Below, piece by piece: positions 32,674 to 42,599 of a DNA stretch of 48,224 nt. The position numbers were made by a program, and so were the translations under genes. Source of the DNA: Glomus cerebriforme (lineage: Eukaryota > Glomeromycota > Glomeromycetes > Glomerales > Glomeraceae); the NCBI GenBank assembly GCA_003550305.1, contig QKYT01000067.1, positions 257,727 to 305,950 on the forward strand, written 5' to 3'. The notes under the pieces were generated by a model. That model did no database searches. It was given only the letters and a program-made list of their open reading frames with translations, and was not told the DNA's origin. Position 1 is the first letter of the stretch, and each line of letters opens with the position of its first letter.

Positions 32674-34134
32674 TTAACTTGTTTGTTCAACTTTGTTATT
32701 TTTCATAAGAGAGTCTCTTTCAAAAGCTAAAATGTGATGATAATATTTGGCGAATCCAGAAAAAGTACTTGAATGAGTCACAACAACATCCATACCATTT
32801 GATATTATTAATAAATCAAGTAAAGGATAAAAGAAATTTGACATTTTTACATTTTTATCAAATGTATAAGTTAAATTTCTAAGAGGATCAACAAAATCTT
32901 TAAAATCTTCCATTGTGAATACACAAGGAAACGTTGAAAAGATCTTTGATAATTTTTTACGTGGTTCTACTGCATCTGTTGCTATAAAGATGATTTGTTC
33001 GTTCTTTAATTTACAATTATTAAGAGAAATATTATTTTCAATAATTTCAGAATCTAATTTATTATCTATAAGAGAAGATGATGATGGAGATTTTGAATTT
33101 TTTGAATTATAATAATTCTTCAAATTTTCAATCACATGATCAATAATTTGTTCCAAATTATGTTTAAATCTTCCATCAGCAGTTCTAACATGAGCTCCCA
33201 AAAAATTCCCATAACCACCTAATTCATTAATAATATTATTAGATACATCTAATAAAATTGGATGAGAAATTTTAAGACTTCTATGCATATTTGATCTCCA
33301 TTTAATAATATTCTTATCCTTATAATCAATTCTAGTACTTCCAAATAAAGTGTCCATATGAATTAATTTTTCTTCTCTCTTTCGTAAATCACTAATCAAA
33401 TAAGGAATATCATATTTATTTAAATTATAAACATTATTAGGATTAATAGTATCAAAAAATTTATAATGATACTTATTTTTCTCATTATTAATAATATGTA
33501 CATTATCATTATCTTGTAATAAATTTTGTAAAGTATTATTATTCGATTCCTTAATAGGAATATTACAAGTTTTAAATAATCCTTCAATAGAAAAATCGTA
33601 ACCCCTATGTAAAATTTTAATTTCATTTTTAATCCAATTAAAATCAAATATTTCTTCCCAATTTATCATTATAAAAGAATCATATTTAATATAATCGGAA
33701 GAACAATAATTTGAATGATTATATGTTTTTGTATCACATAATAATCTTTCCTTCTTAATCGTAGCGTAAGAATTTAATTGCTTATAAAGTTGATATAAAG
33801 GGGAATGAGCGATATTCATTTTATTATGATCAGAATGTAATATTGGAGGAATTATTAAAGTTCGGTTTGTTAAATAAGCAAGAACGATAGCATTTTTTAA
33901 TTCAATTAATTGATTATGAAATTGACTATGTGGAAGGTATGTTAAAAATTTTTCATTTTCAACAAAAGAAGTGTCATCAATATAAGAAGATTCATTTGGA
34001 CATGATTCTTCAAAACATTCATTATTTGACATAAATAATGTGGTAAGAGTGAAAAATATTAAAAAAGGATAAAAAATCCTAATTATTTTTTTGAAAGAAA
34101 ATATTATTGATTCAAAATAATTGTTATACATCAT
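32674..34134 (-). CDS. GDP-fucose O-fucosyltransferase-like type II membrane protein, paralogue 3
   Basis: Intronless, 486 residues from the first of two adjacent Mets at 34134. The in-frame Met at 34200 is improbable because a TATTTATACC box (34233-34242) would place transcription start at about that point. Membrane segment at residues 17-36. Motifs: 'PHSQFHNQLIELKNAIVLAY' (68-87), 'NWEEIFDFNWIK', 'LRKREEKLIHMDTLFGS', 'HPILLDVSNNIINELGG', 'HVRTADG' (315-321, Ala in place of Gly and 'GAHVR' for 'GVHVR'), 'IFIATDAVEPRKK' and 'THSSTFSGFAKYYH'. A Ser/Asn-rich insert follows the HxRxGD-like motif. Closest to paralogue 2 in the C-terminal half. Likely a Golgi enzyme acting on secreted proteins; the acceptor is unknown. 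Confidence 0.8.
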   Translation of the reverse strand: MMYNNYFESIIFSFKKIIRIFYPFLIFFTLTTLFMSNNECFEESCPNESSYIDDTSFVENEKFLTYLPHSQFHNQLIELKNAIVLAYLTNRTLIIPPILHSDHNKMNIAHSPLYQLYKQLNSYATIKKERLLCDTKTYNHSNYCSSDYIKYDSFIMINWEEIFDFNWIKNEIKILHRGYDFSIEGLFKTCNIPIKESNNNTLQNLLQDNDNVHIINNEKNKYHYKFFDTINPNNVYNLNKYDIPYLISDLRKREEKLIHMDTLFGSTRIDYKDKNIIKWRSNMHRSLKISHPILLDVSNNIINELGGYGNFLGAHVRTADGRFKHNLEQIIDHVIENLKNYYNSKNSKSPSSSSLIDNKLDSEIIENNISLNNCKLKNEQIIFIATDAVEPRKKLSKIFSTFPCVFTMEDFKDFVDPLRNLTYTFDKNVKMSNFFYPLLDLLIISNGMDVVVTHSSTFSGFAKYYHHILAFERDSLMKNNKVEQTS

Positions 34135-34232
34135 CTTTAGATTGGAGAGGGGGAGGAAAAAAAAAAAAAAAAGAAAAAGAAAATCTTTTTTATAAATCAT
34201 ATGATTCTATTTCCATTTAAACTAGATAATTC

Positions 34233-34242
34233 GGTATAAATA
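34233..34242 (-). promoter_or_regulatory. TATA box of glycosyltransferase paralogue 3
   Basis: TATTTATACC on the minus strand, about 100 bp before the start at 34134. The same box and distance occur at paralogue 1. Confidence 0.45.
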
Positions 34243-34249
34243 AATATCA

Positions 34250-35168
34250 AATGCCAAGACCGAAACCAAATTTAGAAATTTTTATTGTAAAATGGACAAA
34301 CTATTTGGTAATCATTTCTTATCAAAGTTACGAATTGTGATAATTATGATGATGACAATAAAACAAAAATAAACCACTAATTTTATCAATGAAGTAAAAA
34401 TAAAAACTCTAATCCTTTTTGCATAAATAAAAACCCTTTTGGAAATGCTTATCGATCAGGTTAACTAAATTAGTTTTAGTATATTTCGTTCAATAATACA
34501 ATAACAAATAAACTAAAAATAGATTGTCTAGACTTCTGCTTCAATGATTTTTTAATTAAGTAAATAAATAAGCATAATAGAGACGCACGATCACATGTTG
34601 TTTAATTTAAAAAGGAGACTACAATACGTATCGATCAGTTTCTGATTGGTTGTAAATTGTAACAGTCACATGATTTTGATAATAAATTGGGTTTCATTTT
34701 GTTTAATTTCATAACCATAATAAGTTGAATTCCGATCGGATATTTATTTAAAAAGGAAAAAAAAAATTATAGAAATGCCTTTTAAATTTCATAGTATATT
34801 TATATCTTTTTTTTAATATGTTAATGATTATAGCCAAGATTTCTTATGCTAAAATATATGATGAATTAATTAAGATAAACCGATTTTTTGTTCTCTATAC
34901 TAAGTATTATATGTACCATATTTATTATATTAAAATCATATGAAATTAGAAACAATTTTCATTAATAATAAATAATTGATAATCAAAATTTGTTAATAAT
35001 TTTCTAAATTTTTATAAAATGTACAAAAAAAGAAAAAAATATATGTGTGTGATAAAAACATCCCCTTTTTTGGCGCGTTTACTTAGACGCGTTTTCTTAT
35101 ATGATCGTTCTATGTAACTTTTCTTAATTGATCAACAATAAACTTTTCGTTGGCGAGCTCTGGAAAAA
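34250..35168. other. Divergent intergenic region
   Basis: Separates the minus-strand glycosyltransferases from the plus-strand secreted-protein cluster. No gene seen. Near 35070-35098 'ggcgcgtttacttagacgcg' holds two GCG-type boxes resembling the 'gacgcg' words of 43.5-44.8 kb and the one at 41290. Confidence 0.5.
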
Positions 35169-35171
35169 AAT

Positions 35172-35212
35172 TAATATAAATATGCCTGAAATTTGAAGAC
35201 GAGAAATAAATA
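35172..35212 (+). promoter_or_regulatory. Shared promoter block, secreted protein gene A
   Basis: Holds 'taatataaatatgcctgaaa' then 'tttgaagacgag', ending about 80-115 bp before the ATG. The same order, TATA box plus ATATGCytGA plus TTTGA(a/g)GACGAG, occurs before genes D (41396-41430) and, shortened, B (36926-36951). Confidence 0.6.
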
Positions 35213-35289
35213 AAAAATTAAAAATTAAAAAATACAAATTAAATTATAATAATTAATTTTTATTCTTTACATTCAACAAATTAATAAAA

Positions 35290-35833
35290 ATGAATAAATT
35301 CATAAAATTAACCATTAGCGCTATTGTTGTTCTCCTCGTTGTTGGAACTCTTTCTTCCACAACTTTTGCTGATACCAGAGGTAAAATATTTTCTATTATA
35401 TATTAAACCTTCTTTTTTTTAAAAAGTATGAAACCAATCAAATGAAACTAATTCTTTTTTATCGATAATAATAGCCGTAAAAATTGAAGCTCGTCAAGAA
35501 AAAACTTCCAGCAGTATTCCAACTCCCAGTACTCCAGCTTCCGGTATTCCACCTCCTGCAGTTCCTCCTGCATCAGTTAATACCGCTAAAACAACTCCAA
35601 CTCCATCGCCATCGGCATCAGGAGCAACTCCAAGTGGTACTGGAACATTAATACCAGCATTCTCATCATTAATTTCTTCTGGATTACCAACTCAACCATC
35701 TGCCGCACCACCATATAAATCCCCAGAAAGCACTGGAGCATCAACTCCAGCAAAATTACCAAGTGCTGCCAATAAAGTTGAATATAGTTTATTCGGTATC
35801 ATAATTGCTGGCGTTTTCGGTTTATTCTTGTAA
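35290..35833 (+). CDS. Secreted Pro/Ser/Thr/Ala-rich AGP-like protein A, GPI-type tail
   Basis: Two exons, 35290-35380 and 35475-35833, joined at phase 1, giving 149 residues. Exon 1 is a signal peptide ('MNKFIKLTISAIVVLLVVGT' core, cut probable after 'FA'). The mature chain opens 'AVKIEARQ'. The middle is a low-complexity Pro/Ser/Thr/Ala region ('TPSPSASGATPSGTG'), and the end 'SAANKVEYSLFGIIIAGVFG' plus 'LFL' is a typical GPI-attachment signal: small residues, spacer, then hydrophobic tail to the stop. Probably a wall-bound, heavily O-glycosylated protein of the kind reported as AGP-like proteins in AM fungi. First of five tandem paralogues (A-E) sharing intron position and both ends. The function of the family is unknown. 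Confidence 0.8.
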
Positions 35834-36920
35834 AGAATTAATATAAAGAATTTAATTATTTTCAAAATGCGTAAAAAACAGTCCAAATTAGATCTTAATT
35901 TTAATGACTTTTTTTTTTTAATAATTTAATATTAGTTCGATTAGTTTCATCTATTTTTTTTTTAATTAATATTTTTTTAAATAAACAATAACTGTTAATT
36001 AAAGTTATGTTATAAACTCTATAAATTATTTTTTCGATTTATTATTTATAAAGCTGTGAGCGTGACACGTGTTTGTTTTCTTGATTTAACACCAATTTCT
36101 TCCAGTATTTGGTTGATTACATTGTAACTTTTATTATTTAAAAACATCATAAAATACATACAAAGTTCTATGAACATTTCCATACATAATGGATAGATTC
36201 TTTATAATAGTTCAAAAGGAAAAGCCTTTAATTTTATTAGGTATTTTTTTTAGGAAGTAAATACACATACATCAGAAACAAATTCGAAAGTCATCAATAA
36301 AAAAAATTTCTCGTATAAGATAAATACCGTACATGTCCCAATTAGCACTCTCTATAAGTGTACACCCTTCATAAATGCACACTCTGATTCTATCCCAAGC
36401 TTTTATATTATTACTAAGTAATTTACCCTCAAGTGAGGTGCGCTTTATACATGAGGGTAGTGTAATTATTCCCAAATAGCATTTATACCAAGAGTAATGT
36501 CGAGTTAGTATAATATGTCGTAATATTTCGGACCTGAATCTAATCACTTTGACTGTATGATGGCATAATTAAATATGGAAATGATAAAAATATCGTAATG
36601 CCTAATATAAATTTTATAGCCATGAACTTGTGAAAGTTCTGGGAACGGATTTTATTGGTTAACAGCCAAGAATTTTCATTTCATGATATGCACCCCTCCT
36701 AAAATCAATGTTTTTTTTTTGGTAACATTCGTTCAATTTATAAACTTATATAATGATCAGCTTCTCCATGATTATCTGAAGTTAAATCCACGAGAAAACG
36801 ATTTTTTACGCTCTTCTTTACCATATATATCATATTTTGTCATATTAAATTTATATGAATTAAATCTTTACCTTATTTGGATCAGATTTGGTGTGTTATA
36901 GACTTTCTCAATGTTGTGGA
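35834..36920. other. Intergenic region with an imperfect hairpin
   Basis: No gene supported. A left block 'acacccttcataaatgcac' (about 36362-36380) and a right block 'gcgctttatacatgagggta' (about 36440-36459) are imperfect inverted copies, so a small hairpin element may lie at 36350-36470. Open frames on both strands here do not look like proteins. Confidence 0.35.
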
Positions 36921-36925
36921 AAATT

Positions 36926-36951
36926 AGTATAAAAATATGCTTGATGTTTGA
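36926..36951 (+). promoter_or_regulatory. Shared promoter block, secreted protein gene B
   Basis: 'agtataaaaatatgcttgat' followed by 'gtttga', about 50-75 bp before the ATG; a relative of the blocks before genes A and D. Confidence 0.5.
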
Positions 36952-36999
36952 AAAAAAAAAATAATAATTTCTTATCTTTTTTACAACCAAAAATTTAAA

Positions 37000-37664
37000 A
37001 TGAATAAATTCGCAAAATTCAAAATCTGTGCTTTTGCAGTTCTCCTTATTGTTGGAATTCTTTCCACAACTTTTGCTGAACCAAGAGGTAAATATTTTAT
37101 AATATATTAACTTCTTTAAAATATAATAAGCAAATGAAAACTTTCTTTTTATCAATAATAATAGCCGCAACACCTGAAGAACCAAATCTTGTAGCTCGTA
37201 CGAAAGGTCTTCCACCAAAATCACTTACAAAAGGACTTCCACCATCACCAAATCTTGTAGCTCGTACGAAAGGTCTTCCACCAAAACCACTTACAAAAGG
37301 ACTTCCACCACCACCACCAATTGAAGCTCGGCAAGCACCATATCCCAGTATTCCACCTCCTGCAAGTCCACCTGCAGCAGTTAATACTGCCGCTAAAACA
37401 ACTATAGCTCCATCGGCATCGGCATCAGTAGCAGCTCCAAGTGGTACTGGATCATTAATACCAGAATTGTCATCATTATTATATCCTGGATCAACTCAAC
37501 CAACTGCTGCACCTCCATCTAATTCCCCACCAAGCAAACCAAACTCACCAATCACACCAATCACTGGAGCATCAACTCCAGCAACAACACCAAGTGCCGC
37601 CAATAAAATCGAAAATAGTTTAATCAGTGTCATAATCACTTGTATTTTCAGTTTATTCTTGTAA
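37000..37664 (+). CDS. Secreted AGP-like protein B with 22-residue repeat
   Basis: Exons 37000-37087 and 37165-37664, phase 1, 195 residues. Signal peptide 'MNKFAKFKICAFAVLLIVGI', then after the intron 'AATPEEPNLVAR'. A 22-residue unit ('PNLVARTKGLPPKSLTKGLP' plus 'PS') is present twice in tandem, encoded by a 66-bp DNA repeat starting at 37182 and 37248 with only a few base changes, so it is a recent duplication. A third, shorter junction 'PPPPIEARQAPY' restores the Arg-Gln motif seen in the other paralogues. The rest is Pro/Ala/Ser/Thr-rich. The tail 'SAANKIENSLISVIITCIFS' plus 'LFL' is GPI-like. The basic TKG repeats are unique to this copy. Confidence 0.8.
37182..37313 (+). repeat. 66-bp in-frame tandem duplication in gene B
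   Basis: Two copies of a 66-bp unit beginning 'ccaaatcttgtagctcgtac' at 37182 and 37248. They differ at only a few positions, including the Ser/Pro codon change. Frame is kept, adding 22 residues. Confidence 0.85.
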
Positions 37665-37860
37665 AAAATTAACTACTTTCAAAATACGTAAAAGAAAAAA
37701 AAATCCTATTTTTTTAATAATTTTAATAATTACCTTAATTTTTACTCATATGTTTTAATAAATAATAAATATTTTTTAATTTAAATCATTGACAATTTTA
37801 TTCGTATGGATTTTTAATTTTTATCCAGATATATATAATTTACAAAAATTCAATAATTTA

Positions 37861-38011
37861 CACTGGTCGAAGTGATGCAGTGTCCATCATGGATACCCTG
37901 GTGTCTACAGTGGAGACTTGTCCAATTTCCATTAGGTATCTAAGACATTTCCAAAAAAAATGGAAACTTCATTATTAAGAGTAGATTGAACCTATGTCAC
38001 TTTTACCAGTG
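37861..38011. mobile_element. 151-bp MITE with CACTGGT ends
   Basis: Inverted ends 'cactggtcgaagtgatgcag' and 'cctatgtcacttttaccagtg' with good pairing over the outer 17 or so bases. The flanks share 'tta' on both sides. CACTG termini and 3-base duplications would fit the CACTA superfamily, but the evidence is thin. The interior is comparatively GC-rich and noncoding. Confidence 0.6.
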
Positions 38012-38019
38012 TTAATAAC

Positions 38020-38615
38020 CAGTTTTTATACTTGTAAAAAGATAACAAATTGACAGCTAAATTAATAATATAATTCACAAGCAAGTAAAAACCACCGCGT
38101 TTGTTAAAATTATTTTCGTGGCAATTTATTTTTTTTTTTCCGAATGTTGACCTGATAACAAAATCCTAAGATTATATTTTGTAACCGGTTTCGGCGCACT
38201 CCACATGATTTATTTGGCCGGCATTAAAAAATTAACGATATTACAGCTACAGTATTTCAAAAGAAAAAAGACGAAGTTTCATACGCAGTCATACGCACGT
38301 GTTATTTTTCGATCGGCGGTAATTCTGGTCGTATCTATAGTTCCGGCCAGAGGTATGATAAAATTTCCAAATAAGGAATTATGTGTAATACTAATAACTC
38401 TGGCCAAATAGTAGTGGCGGCCAGAATTAAAATTTTATCGTTATGTTTAAAATAGAAATTTGTATCACATTCAATACAAATAAACTAGGGAAACTAAAAA
38501 AAACTAAAATAATCACAAATTTATTTTTTTTTTGCATTATGAATAAATTATCTTTACATATTCGTTGGCAAATAATTGAAAAATCAAATTGCTAAACAAA
38601 TAGGGGTTAGTAAGT
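38020..38615. other. Intergenic region
   Basis: No gene supported. The words 'ggccagaggtatgataaaat' (38344) and 'ggcggccagaattaaaattt' (38416) form a short imperfect inverted arrangement. A frame at 38205-38411 has no protein-like features. Confidence 0.4.
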
Positions 38616-38619
38616 CAAC

Positions 38620-39265
38620 TAATGTTGCTGGCGAAACGTTTCGGCTTTTAAGATCAAATTCCGAAACTTTGGCCTATACTTCCGAAACTTGCCCAAATTT
38701 CCGTAACCTCCGAAACTCTAAGTTTTAAATTATTTAATGTCCCAACTCTAATTTTAATTTTATATAAAATTATGATATAACAAAAAAAATTATTTATTTA
38801 TTATTTATTTTTTTTTTTAACAAAAAATTAGAAGATTTATTTGTTACTTTACAATACTATATAGTTGCTATACATTATTATAAAATTATATTGCATCAAT
38901 TATTTCATCAATTTCGGTCAATTTATATCATTTCCTCAACGACATTCTGAATATTAACATAATCTTCTTCCATACTAACTATTATCACTATTCTCAATAA
39001 TATTATTCAAACTTTTAATAATAATAAACACCTCCACATTATATTACTAATTATCATCCTTGTATAGCTAGCATAAATGAAACAAATGCGCGCGTCATTA
39101 TATATTAAAAACTCGGTCAATTAATTAGTTTTTTAGTTACTGAGGAAATTTAATGGAATTACGGAGGTTTCGGAGGTTTCGATTTCATAGTTGTGGCGAA
39201 ACTAGTTTCGCCCAATTTTGAAAGTTTCGCCCACAGCTATGTTTCGGTTTCGCCCCAACATTACC
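38620..39265. mobile_element. Probable non-autonomous DNA transposon, about 645 bp
   Basis: The ends are inverted: 'taatgttgctggcgaaac' on the left and 'gtttcgccccaacatta' on the right. Each is followed inwards by clusters of 'ccgaaac'/'gtttcgg' words (38638-38715 and 39165-39250). Between them lies AT-rich DNA whose minus strand gives a short protein-like piece ('YEEDYVNIQNVVEEMI'), possibly the last trace of a transposase. I could not find a clear target duplication. An hAT or related origin is a guess. Confidence 0.55.
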
Positions 39266-39269
39266 GATC

Positions 39270-40080
39270 GAATTAAATATAAAGATAAAAAAGTAAAAAA
39301 AAAAAAAAAATAAATTGGCAGTTTGGCGAAGTTTGGCATTGGCTATTTGGTCACAAATAAATGCCAACACCGAATTAATTAACCCATGTGCATGTCAAGA
39401 TTCTCTATTCTCTAAACATATACGATTTTTTTTTGTTTATTTTACTAAGCATTATATGTATCATATTTATTATATTAGAATCATATAAAAAATAGAAAAA
39501 TGGTGGGTAATCAAAAAATTTTGGTTAAGATTTTCCAAATCACCAAATGAAATGTAAAAAAAAAGGGAAAAAATGTATATACAGTATATCTGAAAACTTT
39601 ACCCCCGTGTTTTCAATTAGGACAGCACGTCTTCAAAAACGTAACAATGTTTTTTTGTTTTAAAACAGAACTCGATTTACGTACTAGAAATCTAGAGTGC
39701 TATGTGGCTGAAGGCCCATGGCCATCGACCGATAATATAGAAAAGGTTCAGTGCTCGCGATATACAAATGATCAACTGTGAAAATATAATATTCTAATAT
39801 AAACGGTTAATTTAAAATTACTAAAATTAGATCGTGGAATAAATTGTAATAATTAAATAATTAATATAATGATTGTAATATCAAAATTCGAGAATTTAGA
39901 AAGATATGATTTACATAAATGCTCATTCTTTTAAATCATTTTTTAAATTATCTAATTGATTAACATGTTTTTTTGTCCCCCCTTAATTTTTAGACAACTT
40001 CTCTTAAAAGATGGATTTTATGTAAATAAGTTTATAACATATGATTTTTTTTTATCCTCGCAAACAATAAATAATAAAAT
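39270..40080. other. Intergenic region
   Basis: No gene supported. An A-run lies near 39294-39310. A block near 39435-39482 ('actaagcattatatgtatca') resembles 34899-34930 upstream of gene A, suggesting the promoter-side DNA was duplicated with the genes. Confidence 0.45.
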
Positions 40081-40083
40081 AAA

Positions 40084-40461
40084 ATGAATAAATTCATAAA
40101 ATTAACCATGAGTGCTATCATAGTTCTCCTTGTCGTCGGAACTCCAATTTTCGCTGAAACTAGAGGTATTTATTTTCTAATATATAAAAATTTTATTTTA
40201 TATAGCATAATAATAATAGGATTTGATCTTGTAGTTCGTACACCGGTTGTAGTTCGTCAAGCACTCGATTATAATGAACCTACATCAACTACATCTGGTA
40301 TACCCGATAAATCTAGTGGTACAGTGTCATTTACTTATTCATTAAGTCCACCAGGTAGTGATACAGTAAATACTGAATCAGTACCAACAAGTGGCGTTAG
40401 TAAAATCGAAAATAATTTAATCGGTATCATAATTGTTGCCGCTTTCAATTTATTCTTGTAA
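40084..40461 (+). CDS. Secreted AGP-like protein C (short paralogue)
   Basis: Exons 40084-40165 and 40220-40461 at phase 1, 107 residues. Signal peptide 'MNKFIKLTMSAIIVLLVVGT', mature part 'GFDLVVRTPVVVRQALDY', a short Thr/Ser/Pro region, and a GPI-like tail 'SKIENNLIGIIIVAAFNLFL'. The intron is 54 nt, a multiple of three without an in-frame stop, so the unspliced message would encode 125 residues with an added stretch after the signal peptide. The spliced form is favoured because all four paralogues have an intron at this point with the same phase. It lacks the long low-complexity middle of its relatives and is the least AGP-like. Confidence 0.75.
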   Translation: MNKFIKLTMSAIIVLLVVGTPIFAETRGIYFLIYKNFILYSIIIIGFDLVVRTPVVVRQALDYNEPTSTTSGIPDKSSGTVSFTYSLSPPGSDTVNTESVPTSGVSKIENNLIGIIIVAAFNLFL

Positions 40462-41390
40462 AGAATTAATTATTTTCAGAATACGTAAAAGAAATCTTTT
40501 TTTTTTTTTAAAAAAAAAATTCGAATTAGTTCTTATTTCATTTTATTATTTCAATTTAATATCAAATATATTAGTTCTATTACTTAATAATTTATAATAA
40601 ACAATATATATCTCAAAATAAATTTATGTTATGAATTATTTTTTCTTGGGTTTTTGAATGTGTTTAAAAAATAAAGTTGACATAATTAGTTACATAACAA
40701 AAAAACGGTAATTTATAACAATACCCAAAAAGGTATAAAACAGAATTGTTTATATGGAAAAGAAAGGTTCTAATTGGCTGAAACATTAATGGTTTGTTCG
40801 GGAACCAGGATCGGGACTTAATTTTATTAACAAATAACCCATTTTTTTGTGAATGTCAGTTAAAAATAGATTTTAATTATTTAAATGATCTTGACAAAGG
40901 AAAAAAAAATCGAAAATCATAAAAAAAAAAAAAAAAAATAGTATGACTTTTATTTCATAGTATATCTTATATATTTTTCAAATATGTTAAGGATTATAGC
41001 TATGATTTCATTTTTTTTAACGTGATAATTATAAGTTTGTATCTTTGTAGTCAATTATAAAATTGGAACTTTTGATCGGAGTCCTGGGGCAGTTTGGTCG
41101 TAGTCAATTGGCCAACCATGTGCATGTGTAGTAAGTCGAGTTCCCCTAAAGATAAACGTTTTTTTCTGTACTAAATACCATTTATTTCATATTTGTTATA
41201 TTAAAAAACCATATGAAAATAGAAATGATTTTCATTAATAACTAAGATGAGCAAAAAAAAGAGAATAAATAATAATTCGCATATTCTTAAACGCGATTCT
41301 TTTCCCTATATGAAATTTTTTAATTAACGAAAATAATTTTATTTTTTGCGGAGAAAGAAATGAATCCTCTGAGCTTCACAATATTGAAAA
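40462..41390. other. Intergenic region
   Basis: No gene supported. Long A and T runs occur. Segments near 41166-41215 ('gtactaaataccatttattt') again resemble the upstream DNA of gene A. Confidence 0.45.
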
Positions 41391-41395
41391 AAAAA

Positions 41396-41430
41396 ATTAA
41401 ATATAAATATGCCCGATGTTTGAGGACGAG
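41396..41430 (+). promoter_or_regulatory. Shared promoter block, secreted protein gene D
   Basis: 'aaatataaatatgcccgatg' then 'tttgaggacgag', ending about 80 bp before the ATG. Nearly identical to the block before gene A. Confidence 0.6.
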
Positions 41431-41512
41431 AAAAAATAAAAACAAATATAAAGATAAAAAAAAATTACAAATTAAATTATATTATATTTTTTTTACAAAC
41501 TAATTAATAAAA

Positions 41513-42165
41513 ATGAACAAATTCATAAAATTAAGCATCAGTGCTATTGTAGCTCTCCTTGTCATTTCTTCTACAACTTCTGCTGAAATCAGAGGTAAAT
41601 ATTTCTGATGAAATTAAAACAACTTTTTAGAATATGTAACAAGCAAATTAAACACTTTCTTTTTATAATAACAGGACCAAATCTTGTGGCTCGTCAAGAA
41701 TATGGACCAATTTCATCAATACTTTCAGGTATATCTTCTACCCCAACAGCTCCAGGCGCAACGGAAACTCCAGATGCAACTCCAGATGTAACGGGAACTC
41801 CAGACGCAGCGGAAACTCCAGACCCAGAAACTCCAGATGCAGCGGAAACTCCAGATGCATCAGGAACTTCAGATTATTTACCAGTACCACCTGCAAGTCC
41901 ACCTGTAGGAGTTAATACTATCGCTACAGCATCATATCCAACTCCATCAGCATCAGCATCCCCATCTGCTGCTTCGGCTTATTCGCATTATTCAAGTTTA
42001 CCAACTGCACCAACTGCATCATCAATTCCACCCTATTCACCACCTACTTATGGTTCTGGCACTACTGCTGGTAAAAAATCAGTAGAAACACCAAGTGCCG
42101 CCAATAAAGTCGAAAATAGTTTATTCGGTATCATAATTGCTGGCGTTTTCAGTTTATTATTGTAA
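41513..42165 (+). CDS. Secreted AGP-like protein D with TPDA repeats
   Basis: Exons 41513-41594 and 41675-42165, phase 1, 190 residues. Signal peptide 'MNKFIKLSISAIVALLVISS', mature start 'GPNLVARQEYGP'. Residues about 60-100 are made of short acidic repeats built on 'ETPDA' ('TPDVTGTPDAAETPD'), followed by Pro/Ala/Ser/Tyr-rich sequence ('PSASASPSAASAYSHYSS'). The tail 'SAANKVENSLFGIIIAGVFS' plus 'LLL' is almost identical to that of A, so A and D are close. The acidic TPDA run contrasts with the basic repeats of B, so the family varies most in charge of its middle. A wall or surface location is inferred. Confidence 0.8.
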
Positions 42166-42496
42166 AGAATTAATTATTACCAAAATATATAAAGAAGAAA
42201 TCTTTTTTTCTTTAAAAAAAACCCCCGGCTCAAATTAGATCTTATTTATTTTAAAGTAATATATATATATATTTTTTAATAATTTAATATTAATTCATTT
42301 TTTTTCTCTAATTTTATAATAAACAATAAATACCTAAACGTTTATTTTATAAATTATTTCGTGAGCAATTTTCTTTTTTTTTTCTTTAATGCATTTCAGA
42401 ATCTAATATATGACTTTGAAAATAATTATGGTTCCGTTCTATAATTACAGTAGAATTGATAATATAATTGTATATCTGATATAGTAAAAAGTCAAT

Positions 42497-42582
42497 CTCT
42501 CAAAATAAGCACCCGAAGTAAATACTTCTGACCCGTATTATAATGGTTTTAGCCCGCATTATATGATGCTTATTTTCGGAGT
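42497..42582. repeat. Small inverted-repeat element, about 85 bp
   Basis: 'ctctcaaaataagcacccga' is matched by 'atgcttattttcggagt' in inverted order, with 'acccgtattat' and 'gcccgcattat' as an internal near-direct repeat. It could be a very short MITE. No target duplication seen. Confidence 0.45.
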
Positions 42583-42599
42583 ATACGGTAATGTTTGTA

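Noticed and set aside
36272..36547. Minus-strand ORF of 91 codons
   Set aside because: It overlaps an imperfect hairpin, has no recognisable domain, and composition does not favour coding.
38205..38411. Plus-strand ORF of 68 codons
   Set aside because: No start context, no domain, and it covers inverted 'ggccaga' words of a probable small repeat.
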